Assembly: GCA_964614535.1 (NCBI GenBank)
Contig: CAZTOZ010000036.1
Location: forward strand, 1-37,734
DNA: 37,734 nucleotides
Direction of reading: 5' to 3'
Origin: JALSHZ01 sp964614535
GTDB lineage: Bacteria > Pseudomonadota > Gammaproteobacteria > UWMA-0217
Shown: positions 1 to 7,387 of the stretch, piece by piece
Layout: each line of letters begins with the position of its first letter
Numbering within the stretch: the stretch's first letter is position 1
Translations under genes and position numbers: made by a program
Notes under the pieces: model-generated
Told to the model about the DNA's origin: nothing
The model's database searches: none
What the model saw: the letters and a program-made list of their open reading frames with translations, nothing else

Positions 1-340
1 CATGGAAGGGCGGTCCGGGCGGTGCCTCTTCTGCCGAGTACTCCAGTACCTTGAGGCCGCTGGTCTTGTAGTAGCCCGCGGTCTCCATATTGGGATCGGC
101 CACCGGAACCGAGGCGCCGCTTACCACCATGCCGGCCTGGAACCGGTGCTTCTCTTGGGCCGCCTTGCCGATGGCGACCAGGAATTCACCGGTCTCGTCT
201 CCAAGGGTTCCCTCGATGCGCAGGACATAGCCCAGGTAGTTATGCGTGCGCTCATCGAAGGAGCGCAGTAGGCGGATGCGGGGCTGCACGCCGAGGATGC
301 GGCCTTGCCAGGCGATCTTGGAAGTCGGGGGGTTCGTCAT
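1..340 (-). CDS. Conserved protein of unknown function, 3' end outside window
   Basis: An open frame starts with ATG at 340 and runs leftward off the window after 113 codons without a stop. A GAAGG stretch lies just upstream of the ATG. The visible protein starts MTNPPTSKIAWQGRILGVQP and is rich in beta-type segments (QGRILGVQPRIRL, YLGYVLRIEGT, GEFLVAIGKAA), with a motif DERTHNYLGYVLR near residues 29-41. This pattern could fit a small beta-barrel, but I assign no fold. From memory, similar proteins continue into a cysteine-containing C-terminal half; that part is not visible here. It lies downstream of ssrA in the same orientation, separated by the ssrA terminator and about 270 non-coding bases. 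No function is proposed. Confidence is for a real gene. Confidence 0.75.
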   Translation of the reverse strand, partial: MTNPPTSKIAWQGRILGVQPRIRLLRSFDERTHNYLGYVLRIEGTLGDETGEFLVAIGKAAQEKHRFQAGMVVSGASVPVADPNMETAGYYKTSGLKVLEYSAEEAPPGPPFH

Positions 341-611
341 GGTGCCTTCGTTGTTTATCAGTTCAGGGACAGTGTACCTCCTGGCTACCGATTATCGTTA
401 TCTAACGCGTCGTTCCGTCCGCTCCTAACGCGTTGTGTTTCAGGGATATTCTGTCGCGGACTTCCGGACTTCGCCCCATGCTCACCCTCTCGGAAACAGA
501 GAGTAACGGCCAGATCAGAGAGAAATCCCGGGTTGGAGAGGGCGGAAGGGCGGCTCTCGGAGTCCACGGTTTTCTGCAGGAACCCCCGAGAATACAAAGG
601 CTTCCGCAACG

Positions 612-640
612 AAAAAGGCCAACCCTTCCGGGTTGGCCTT
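612..640 (-). terminator. Rho-independent terminator of ssrA
   Basis: An 11-bp inverted repeat (615-625 with 630-640, four-base loop) is followed on the minus strand by a run of T. It begins 8 bases after the CCA end of ssrA, as expected for the end of the tmRNA transcript. Confidence 0.85.
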
Positions 641-647
641 GTGGTAT

Positions 648-1006
648 TGGTGGAGGCGGCGGGAATCGAACCCGCGTCCGCAGGTCCTCCGCTTGAGGGT
701 CTACATGCTTAGTTTCGTCTTTTGGTTTCGCGTCCCGGACTCCGACGAGCAGGATTCCGGGTTGCTAGCCTGAGTAAGGTTTAGCGGTTTGGCCTAAGGC
801 GTACCTACCCGCGAGCTTGTGTGGATGACGCCCGATCCACACGCACAAGCACGTTGCGGTCGGGCGCTGGCCGGTTTTTAGGCAGCCAGAGCGTAGTTAT
901 CGTCGTTTGCAACTATAACAATTACAGCAGTGGATTTACGAGGCTACGCTGTCGCCTCGGCATGCACCTCAAGTTTTGTAACCCACGTCGAAGCCATGTC
1001 GCCCCC
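648..1006 (-). ncRNA. ssrA: tmRNA (transfer-messenger RNA)
   Basis: This RNA rescues stalled ribosomes together with SmpB and tags the unfinished protein for proteolysis. The 3' end reads GGTTCGATTCCCGCC then CGCCTCC-ACCA (T-arm, acceptor strand and encoded CCA at 648). The 5' end GGGGGCG at 1006-1000 pairs with CGCCTCC to make the 7-bp acceptor stem with one G-U pair, which fixes both ends at 359 nt. The tag frame at 910-878 reads GCA AAC GAC GAT AAC TAC GCT CTG GCT GCC TAA, giving ANDDNYALAA, close to the enterobacterial ANDENYALAA. A terminator follows directly. The tmRNA 3' end is a common integration site, and the DNA beyond it (1-640) could be the edge of an island, but no integrase is visible. 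Confidence 0.97.
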
Positions 1007-1018
1007 GTGGTTGATGCC

Positions 1019-1024
1019 AGTATA
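1019..1024 (-). promoter_or_regulatory. -10 box of the ssrA promoter
   Basis: TATACT on the minus strand lies 13-18 bases upstream of the mature 5' end. That spacing fits a transcript starting a few bases upstream and trimmed by RNase P. I see no good -35 hexamer at 16-18 bases. Confidence 0.55.
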
Positions 1025-1118
1025 GCCCAACTATGGGGTTGGGGGTGGGATTTTCAATGCGTGTCCACGTCAGATTGGGTAATATTCCCGCTCCCTTTTT
1101 CCCTCGACTGGAGTGGTC

Positions 1119-4100
1119 ATGAAGGTTCTGTTCGGCAGTGCCGCCTATTCGGAGTTCCGTCTCTCCCGCCTGCTCAAGAAACTACATGAAGTTTCTGATG
1201 AAATCAAAAGTATATCAGCGGTTTATGTTTACTTTTTGAAGCTGAATGGCGACTTGTCCAGTGAGGAGGAGGCGCATCTTCTGGACCTGTTGAGTGAGGC
1301 GGGGCAGCAGCCGGAGGCCCTGGGGGAGGGGGCGTTGTTCGTGGTGGCGCCGCGTCCCGGCACGATCTCGCCGTGGTCGAGCAAGGCCACTGACATTCTG
1401 CACGTCTGCGGGCTCGATCATGTGGAGCGCATCGAAAGGGGCATCGCCATTGCCATTGGCAGTCTGCGGCCGATGTCGCGTTTCGAGCGGGAGGCGATTG
1501 CCGATGTGTTGCATGACCGGATGACCGAGACGGTCTTCGCCGAGATCGATGAGGCGGGGCGGTTGTTCGCCGAGCACGATCCCGAGCCGTTGCGGGAGAT
1601 CGAGATCGGCGACGATGCCCGTGCCGCGCTGGCGGAGGCCAACCGGCGGCTGGGGCTGGCGCTTTCGGACGATGAGATCGACTATCTGGCCGACGCCTAT
1701 ACGTCGCTGGGGCGGAATCCCACGGACGTGGAGCTGATGATGTTCGCGCAGGCCAATTCGGAGCACTGTCGCCACAAGATCTTCAATGCCGACTGGATCA
1801 TCGACGGCGAGCCCCGCGACACCTCACTGTTTGCGATGATTCGCCACACGCATGAGCAGCATCCCGATGGCGTGTTGTCGGCCTACAGCGACAATTCGGC
1901 GGTAATGCGAGGGTCACCGGGGCAGCGTTTCATGCCCGAACCGGGGTCCGGTGAGTACCGCCGCACGGCAGAGCGGATCGAGATTTTGATGAAGGTGGAG
2001 ACCCACAATCATCCGACCGCCATCTCGCCGTTTCCCGGTGCGGCCACCGGCTCCGGTGGCGAGATCCGTGACGAGGGCGCCACCGGCACCGGCTCGCGGC
2101 CGAAGGCGGGGCTGACCGGCTTTTCCGTCTCCAATCTCCGGATTCCGTCGTTCCCGCAGCCGTGGGAGACAGATCACGGGCGGCCGTCGCGAATCGTCTC
2201 GGCGCTCGACATCATGCTCGAAGGGCCGATCGGCGCCGCCGCGTTCAACAACGAATTCGGCCGCCCCGGGCTGGGCGGCTACTTTCGCACGTTCGAAGAG
2301 TTGCTGCCGCTGCCCGATGGCGGGGCCGAGGTGCGCGGCTATCACAAGCCGATCATGCTGGCTGGCGGCATGGGCAACATCCGGCCCGTTCACGTAGAGA
2401 AGAAGAAGATCGCCGACGGCACGCCAATCGTCGTGCTCGGCGGCCCGGCGATGCAGATCGGCCTTGGCGGCGGCGCGGCCTCGTCGATGGCCAGCGGCAG
2501 CAGTTCCGAGGACCTCGACTTCGCCTCGGTGCAGCGCGGCAATCCCGAGATGGAGCGGCGCTGTCAGGAGGTCATCAACCACTGCATCAATCTGGGCGAG
2601 GAGAATCCGGTGCTGTCGATCCACGACGTCGGCGCTGGTGGGCTCTCCAACGCGGTGCCGGAGATCGTCCATGACTCCGACTGTGGCGGACGCTTCGAGC
2701 TGCGCGAGGTGCCCAATGCCGAGCCGGGGATGTCGCCGATGGCCATCTGGAGCAACGAGGCGCAGGAGCGCTACGTGGTGGCGATCCGCGCCGATCGGCT
2801 GGCGCAGTTCGAGGCCTTCTGCCGCCGGGAACGCTGTCCGTTTGCCGTCATCGGGCATGCCACGGCCGAGCCCAGGCTGGTGGTCACCGACGCCCGGTTC
2901 CATAACGCGCCGGTGGATCTGCCGATGGAGGTGATGTTCGGCAAACCGCCGAAGATGCTGCGCGATGTACGCCACCGCAGCGTGGCGCCCCCCGAATTCG
3001 ATACCGCCGAAATCGCGTTGGACGAGGCTGCCGAGCGGGTGCTGCGAATGCCGGCGGTGGCGGCCAAGCACTTTCTCGTCACCATTGCCGATCGCAGCGT
3101 CACGGGGCTGGTGGCGCGCGATCAGATGGTCGGTCCCTGGCAGGTGCCGGTGGCCGATGTGGCGGTGACGCTGGCCGACTACGACGGCTACGCCGGCGAG
3201 GCGATGGCGATGGGCGAGCGGACGCCGCTGGCGCTGGTCAATGCGGTGGCCTCGGGGCGGATGGCGGTTGGCGAGGCGATCACCAATATCGCCGCGGCGC
3301 GGATCGGGCGGATCGGCGACATCAAGCTTTCGGCCAACTGGATGGCGGCTGCCGGTCACGATGGCGAGGATGCGGCGCTGTTCGACACCGTCGAGGCGGT
3401 GGGCAGAGCGCTCTGTCCCGAACTCGGCATCTGTATCCCGGTCGGCAAGGATTCGCTGTCGATGAAGACAGTCTGGGAGGAAGCGGGGCGGCAGAAGTCG
3501 GTGACGGCGCCGCTGTCGCTGATCGTCTCGGCGTTTGCGCCGGTGCTCGACGCCAGCCATACCCTGACGCCGCAGCTGCGCACCGACCGTGGCGACAGCG
3601 ACCTGATCTTCATCGACCTGGCGCAGGGGCGGCAGCGGATGGGTGGCTCGTCGCTGGCCCAGGCATTCAAGCAGATCGGCCGGGAGACGCCGGATCTGGA
3701 GGCCCCCCGGCAGCTCGTCGCCTTTTTCGACGCGATCCAGCAGCTCAACCAGGATCGGCTGCTGGTGGCCTACCACGACCGCTCTGACGGGGGCCTCTTC
3801 GCGACCCTCTGCGAGATGGCATTTGCTGGTCATACCGGGCTGGAGATCAAGCTCGACGCCGTCGGCGATGACCCGGTCGCGTCGCTGTTCAACGAGGAGC
3901 TGGGCGTGGTGGTGCAGGTGTTGCATCAAGACGTGGACACGGTGATGTCGGTGCTGCGGCAGGCCGGGCTGGCCGAGCATGCCCACCTGATCGGCCACGT
4001 CACCGACGACGACCGCATCTCGATCCGCAAAGGGCGTCGGATTCTCTACTCCCGTGCCCGTGCCGACTTGCAGGCGCTATGGTCGGAGACCAGCCATCAC

Positions 4101-5009
4101 ATGCAGGCGTTGCGCGACAACCCCGACTGCGCCCGGCAGGAGTTCGAGCGCATCACCCAGATCGATCCCGGGATGCAGCCCCATATCGGTTTCGACATGG
4201 AAGAGGACGTGGCGGCTCCGTTCATCGCCAGTGGCCGGCGGCCGCGGGTGGCGATCCTGCGCGAGCAGGGGGTCAACGGCCATATCGAGATGGCGGCGGC
4301 TTTCGATCGTGCCGGTTTTGCCGCCATCGACGTCCACATGACCGACATTCTCGAAGGCAACGAGGATCTCTCCAGCTTCGCCGGGTTGGTGGCCTGTGGC
4401 GGTTTCTCCTACGGTGACGTGCTCGGCGCCGGTGGTGGCTGGGCCAAGTCCATCACCCACAACGAGCGCGCCAAGGAGATCTTCGAACGCTTTTTCCATC
4501 GGCAGGAGGTGTTCGGCCTCGGCGTCTGCAACGGCTGTCAGATGTTCTCGCAGTTGCGCGACCTGATCCCCGGCGCCGGTCACTGGCCCTATTTTCGCCG
4601 CAACCTGTCGGAGCAGTTCGAGGCGCGGCTCAGTCTGGTGGAGATTCTGCCGTCGCCGTCGATCTTCTTTCACGAGATGCAGGGTTCACGGATTCCGATC
4701 GCCGTGGCCCACGGCGAGGGGCGGGCGGTGTTCACCGACAACACCGCCGATGCCGTGCTCAACGCCGGGCTGGTGTCGCTGCGCTATGTGGACAATCACG
4801 GCCACGCCACCGAGCACTACCCGGAGAACCCCAACGGCTCGCCGCTGGGCATTACCGGGCTGACCACCGCCGACGGACGTTTCACCATCATGATGCCGCA
4901 CCCGGAGCGGGTGTTCCGTACCGTCCAGTTCTCGACCCACCCCGACGACTGGGGCGAGGACGGCCCCTGGCTGCGGATGTTCCGTAACGCCCGCGTCTGG
5001 GTGGGGTAG
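1119..5009 (+). CDS. purL: Phosphoribosylformylglycinamidine synthase (FGAM synthase)
   Basis: It catalyses the ATP- and glutamine-dependent conversion of FGAR to FGAM, the fourth step of de novo purine synthesis, in the cytoplasm. The product is 1296 aa, the normal length of the large single-chain proteobacterial enzyme (E. coli about 1295). The N-terminal region begins MKVLFGSAAYSEFR as in PurL. The linker and two AIRS-like halves carry NSEHCRHK, ETHNHPTAISP and GPAMQIGLGGGAASS. The C-terminal glutaminase domain has the nucleophile in GLGVCNGCQMFSQL and the His-Glu pair in MMPHPERVF. ATG 1119 is preferred over GTG 1113 because GGAG at 1110-1113 then has 5-base spacing. It is not clustered with purM/purN, which lie 7 kb away. 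Its end faces the ExbB/MotA-like operon. Confidence 0.97.
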   Translation: MKVLFGSAAYSEFRLSRLLKKLHEVSDEIKSISAVYVYFLKLNGDLSSEEEAHLLDLLSEAGQQPEALGEGALFVVAPRPGTISPWSSKATDILHVCGLDHVERIERGIAIAIGSLRPMSRFEREAIADVLHDRMTETVFAEIDEAGRLFAEHDPEPLREIEIGDDARAALAEANRRLGLALSDDEIDYLADAYTSLGRNPTDVELMMFAQANSEHCRHKIFNADWIIDGEPRDTSLFAMIRHTHEQHPDGVLSAYSDNSAVMRGSPGQRFMPEPGSGEYRRTAERIEILMKVETHNHPTAISPFPGAATGSGGEIRDEGATGTGSRPKAGLTGFSVSNLRIPSFPQPWETDHGRPSRIVSALDIMLEGPIGAAAFNNEFGRPGLGGYFRTFEELLPLPDGGAEVRGYHKPIMLAGGMGNIRPVHVEKKKIADGTPIVVLGGPAMQIGLGGGAASSMASGSSSEDLDFASVQRGNPEMERRCQEVINHCINLGEENPVLSIHDVGAGGLSNAVPEIVHDSDCGGRFELREVPNAEPGMSPMAIWSNEAQERYVVAIRADRLAQFEAFCRRERCPFAVIGHATAEPRLVVTDARFHNAPVDLPMEVMFGKPPKMLRDVRHRSVAPPEFDTAEIALDEAAERVLRMPAVAAKHFLVTIADRSVTGLVARDQMVGPWQVPVADVAVTLADYDGYAGEAMAMGERTPLALVNAVASGRMAVGEAITNIAAARIGRIGDIKLSANWMAAAGHDGEDAALFDTVEAVGRALCPELGICIPVGKDSLSMKTVWEEAGRQKSVTAPLSLIVSAFAPVLDASHTLTPQLRTDRGDSDLIFIDLAQGRQRMGGSSLAQAFKQIGRETPDLEAPRQLVAFFDAIQQLNQDRLLVAYHDRSDGGLFATLCEMAFAGHTGLEIKLDAVGDDPVASLFNEELGVVVQVLHQDVDTVMSVLRQAGLAEHAHLIGHVTDDDRISIRKGRRILYSRARADLQALWSETSHHMQALRDNPDCARQEFERITQIDPGMQPHIGFDMEEDVAAPFIASGRRPRVAILREQGVNGHIEMAAAFDRAGFAAIDVHMTDILEGNEDLSSFAGLVACGGFSYGDVLGAGGGWAKSITHNERAKEIFERFFHRQEVFGLGVCNGCQMFSQLRDLIPGAGHWPYFRRNLSEQFEARLSLVEILPSPSIFFHEMQGSRIPIAVAHGEGRAVFTDNTADAVLNAGLVSLRYVDNHGHATEHYPENPNGSPLGITGLTTADGRFTIMMPHPERVFRTVQFSTHPDDWGEDGPWLRMFRNARVWVG

Positions 5010-5020
5010 GGTCGTAGTGG

Positions 5021-5038
5021 CCGGGCGACCACGCCCGG
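5021..5038. terminator. Hairpin between convergent genes
   Basis: CCGGGC-GACCAC-GCCCGG forms a 6-bp GC stem in the 31-base gap between the convergent stops of purL and the coiled-coil gene. There is no T-run on either side, so a termination role is only inferred from position. Confidence 0.35.
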
Positions 5039-5040
5039 TG

Positions 5041-6033
5041 TCATTCGGTGTGGTAGTAGTCGTATTTCGACAACAGCTCGTTGGTGAAGGCATAGGCTTC
5101 CCGGTAGCTCAGCCCGTTGTCGTCGGGAAAGACGATCCGCACATAGAGCTTGTCGCCGTGGCGTGCCTTCAGCGCGGCGAGTCTTTCGTGCAGTGTGGCC
5201 TCGTCCACCGGCTCGAAGCGCTTCGCGTCCGGCAGGCGGATGGCGTAGTGGTTGATGCCATCGATCTTCTGCAACCGCGCCGAGACGATCACCTTGCCCT
5301 TGGTGGTGCGGGCGGGCCGCACCAGTTTGTTGTATTTCGACTCCAGCTCGGCGAAGGCCTTGCGCAAGCGGGCCAGGTTCTCCTCGGTCAGCGCCACGCT
5401 CTGGCGTGAGCTCTCCAGCTCGCTGCGCTGCTGCTCGTGTTTCAGCCGCAGCGAGGTGATGACCCGGTTGGCCTCCTCCAGTTCCTCGCGCTTTTCCGCC
5501 AGTCTCTCTTCCTTCGAGGCCAGTTGCGCGCGGGTGGTCTCCAGCGCTTGGGCCTGGCTGGCCACCTCGCCGCGGGCGGCCTGAAGCTCGGCGTCGAGCC
5601 GTTGCAACCTTTCCTGTTGTTCGGCCAGTTCCCGCCGTTTCTCCGCCAGCCCGGCCTCCAGCGTCGCGACCGCGCGGTTGGAGCGGGCGAGGTCGCTGAC
5701 CAGTCCATCGACCCGCGCCTCCAGCGCCGTCTTCTCCTCCCGCGTCTTCATCTCCTTGAGCTGCAGTGACGACACCATTCCCTCGAGCGCGGCGACCCGC
5801 TCCTCCAGCGTCATGTTCTCCGCCGTGGTGAGCTGGATCTTCTGCCGCGCGGCACGTTCGGCCTCGATGGTGGCGGTGAGATCCTGTACCAGCGCCCAGT
5901 TCTTGATGATCAGCGTCGCGGTGGAGATCAGGAAGATCATCACCACCACCATCATGATGTCGGTCAGCGACGGCCAGAAATTCTCGCCGCCGCCGTCCTG
6001 GTCGATATCGAGCAGATCGGGAAAGTCACTCAT
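5041..6033 (-). CDS. One-TM coiled-coil protein, ExbD/MotB-like partner of the upstream channel protein
   Basis: The 330-aa protein begins with an acidic cytoplasmic tail. It then has FWPSLTDIMMVVVMIFLI (residues 19-36), one TM helix whose D25 sits where MotB, ExbD and ZorB have the proton-path aspartate. Residues about 48-235 are one long Glu/Arg/Leu-rich coiled coil. A compact C-terminal domain of about 90 residues follows and ends YREAYAFTNELLSKYDYYHTE. I do not see a standard OmpA peptidoglycan-binding motif. Its start overlaps the stop of the channel gene by 8 bases (ATGAGTGA), so the two are surely translated together. Known relatives convert proton or sodium flow into movement. Which target this one drives is unknown. 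The TM plus Asp assignment is sound; the overall function is inference. Confidence 0.8.
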   Translation of the reverse strand: MSDFPDLLDIDQDGGGENFWPSLTDIMMVVVMIFLISTATLIIKNWALVQDLTATIEAERAARQKIQLTTAENMTLEERVAALEGMVSSLQLKEMKTREEKTALEARVDGLVSDLARSNRAVATLEAGLAEKRRELAEQQERLQRLDAELQAARGEVASQAQALETTRAQLASKEERLAEKREELEEANRVITSLRLKHEQQRSELESSRQSVALTEENLARLRKAFAELESKYNKLVRPARTTKGKVIVSARLQKIDGINHYAIRLPDAKRFEPVDEATLHERLAALKARHGDKLYVRIVFPDDNGLSYREAYAFTNELLSKYDYYHTE

Positions 6034-6967
6034 CGTCGCCGAGGCGGAAGCCTTTGACCAGGGTGCGTTGCAGCGTGTCGAGGCGTTGCGCCAGCGTCTC
6101 CATCCGTCCGTCGTGGTCCTCGATGGCGCGGCGGATCGCTGCCTCGTTGTCTTTCTGTTCCGCCTGGGCGGTGACCATCTGCTGGGCGACGATGCGCAGC
6201 GATTCCACCAGCGAGGTCACTTCGGCGGTGAAGTTTTCGGTCTTCACCTTGAAGCGCGGCATCAGATATTCGGTGGTGAGCTGTTCGACGGCGCTGATGA
6301 CCCGGGTGCGGGCGAGAATCATCCGCAGGTAGAAGTAGCCGAAAATGATGTAGCAGACGATGGCCGTGGTGGTGGTCGACAGCGCGGTGGACATGCCGTG
6401 GATGACGAGATTGATGCCCTCGGCATCCCCATTGGCAGCCTCCAGCAGCGACGAGGTGCCCATCAATGCAATGGACAGCGAGACGATCGTGCCGAAAACA
6501 CCGGTGAGGATCAGAATGCTGTTGATATAGCGTGGCAGGCTGCCCTTGACGCTCTCGTTGGCGAGCAGAATCTGCGACAAGGCGGCGTGGTTGGGGGTGA
6601 CGTGGCGGGCGTGGGAGTGGGCCATCGCCATGTAGCGTTGGGCGATGATGGAGTCGGGGTCGATGGCGACCTCCGACTTGCGATCCTTCTGCTCGTCGAG
6701 AATCGAGTCGAGAAAGGTGCGGATGGCGATCTCCTCGTGCCAGTAGTGCCACAGCAGCGTCGCGGTGCGGATCATCCCCAGCAGAAAGAGCAGCACGATG
6801 AAGCCGTTGAGAAAGAAACCGATCGGTGTGTCGTCCTGTTGCAGGTAGAGCACGATGAGTGGTTCGCGCAGCAGCCACAGCGCGGTCAGGAGCGTGACCG
6901 TGACGACGCCCATCATGATCAGGATGTTGCGGCTGACCGTGGCTTGGAAATTCTGGTTGCTGATCAT
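6026..6967 (-). CDS. MotA/TolQ/ExbB-family channel protein
   Basis: The product is 313 aa from ATG 6967; the frame stays open upstream to 7087 and the ribosome site is weak, so the start is uncertain. There are four likely TM helices (about residues 14-33, 51-70, 142-165, 185-208) with a large cytoplasmic loop between TM2 and TM3, the MotA/ExbB arrangement. The family signature is visible in TM3 (NSILILTGVFGTIVSLSIAL) and in TM4 (GMSTALSTTTTAIVCYI), where ExbB/TolQ proteins have small and hydroxyl residues lining the ion path. The C-terminal 90 residues are helical and charged. With the coupled downstream one-TM partner it should form an inner-membrane ion-driven complex. It differs from tolQ-tolR, exbB-exbD and motA-motB loci by the partner's very long coiled coil. 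It is divergent from a chemoreceptor gene. Confidence 0.85.
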   Translation of the reverse strand: MISNQNFQATVSRNILIMMGVVTVTLLTALWLLREPLIVLYLQQDDTPIGFFLNGFIVLLFLLGMIRTATLLWHYWHEEIAIRTFLDSILDEQKDRKSEVAIDPDSIIAQRYMAMAHSHARHVTPNHAALSQILLANESVKGSLPRYINSILILTGVFGTIVSLSIALMGTSSLLEAANGDAEGINLVIHGMSTALSTTTTAIVCYIIFGYFYLRMILARTRVISAVEQLTTEYLMPRFKVKTENFTAEVTSLVESLRIVAQQMVTAQAEQKDNEAAIRRAIEDHDGRMETLAQRLDTLQRTLVKGFRLGDDE

Positions 6968-7294
6968 GGTGATGTCGGTCCCTGTGCCCGCCGGTGATGG
7001 ACCGCTCCATTCTAGCGCCGCCCCGGACGTGCTGCACAGCATGAATACACCAGGATGCCGAGCGGTGCACGGATTGCGGGCTGGCACGATAGGGTGTTGC
7101 GGGGCGTGTCGTGACGACTATGCCTCCGGCGCCGGGACCACCGGTTTTCGGTGTCGGATGCGCGATCGTCGGGTCGGTGGGCAAATGGATCACAAGCTCG
7201 GGTAGCGCCTTTTTCTCATTGCTTTTGCGTCGGCTAGACTGCAAGTGGTGTTCATGGGTCAGGCGCTTTCGGGGTCGAAATGCCGGGCGGACGC

Positions 7295-7376
7295 GGTTGC
7301 GCCGAGACTTCGAGCGCAACCCGGTCATCGTCAGCAGAAAAACCATAGTGGGAGGGGCCAGCCTCGGGGGCTGGCC
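7295..7376 (+). promoter_or_regulatory. Two hairpins in the leader of the chemoreceptor gene
   Basis: Within the 420-base divergent region (6968-7387) I see two stems near the chemoreceptor. The first pairs GGTTGCGC (7295-7302) with GCGCAACC (7314-7321). The second pairs GGCCAGCC (7356-7363) with GGCTGGCC (7369-7376) around TCGGG. A GGAGG at 7351-7355 sits just before the second stem, which would bring it close to the ATG at 7388. No T-run follows, so these are not simple terminators. I could not match a known riboswitch. Nothing else recognisable lies in the gap. Confidence 0.45.
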
Positions 7377-7387
7377 GAGACAGGAAA

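Noticed and set aside
385..609. 74-codon minus-strand frame between ssrA and the first gene
   Set aside because: No ribosome site and no family resemblance; it lies in the region after the ssrA terminator.
821..1189. 122-codon plus-strand frame across ssrA
   Set aside because: It overlaps the tmRNA and the purL start; a chance frame.
1914..3998. Long minus-strand open frame (694 codons) opposite purL
   Set aside because: It is antisense to a clear purL gene, with His/Arg-rich low-complexity translation typical of the opposite strand of GC-rich genes.
5041..6967. Zorya anti-phage system
   Set aside because: Topology and Asp-TM resemble ZorA/ZorB, but there is no OmpA domain in the partner and no zorC/zorD or zorE neighbour; housekeeping genes flank both sides.
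7200..7387. Possible c-di-GMP (GEMM) riboswitch before the chemoreceptor
   Set aside because: The conserved GEMM core sequences are not present; only simple hairpins are visible.
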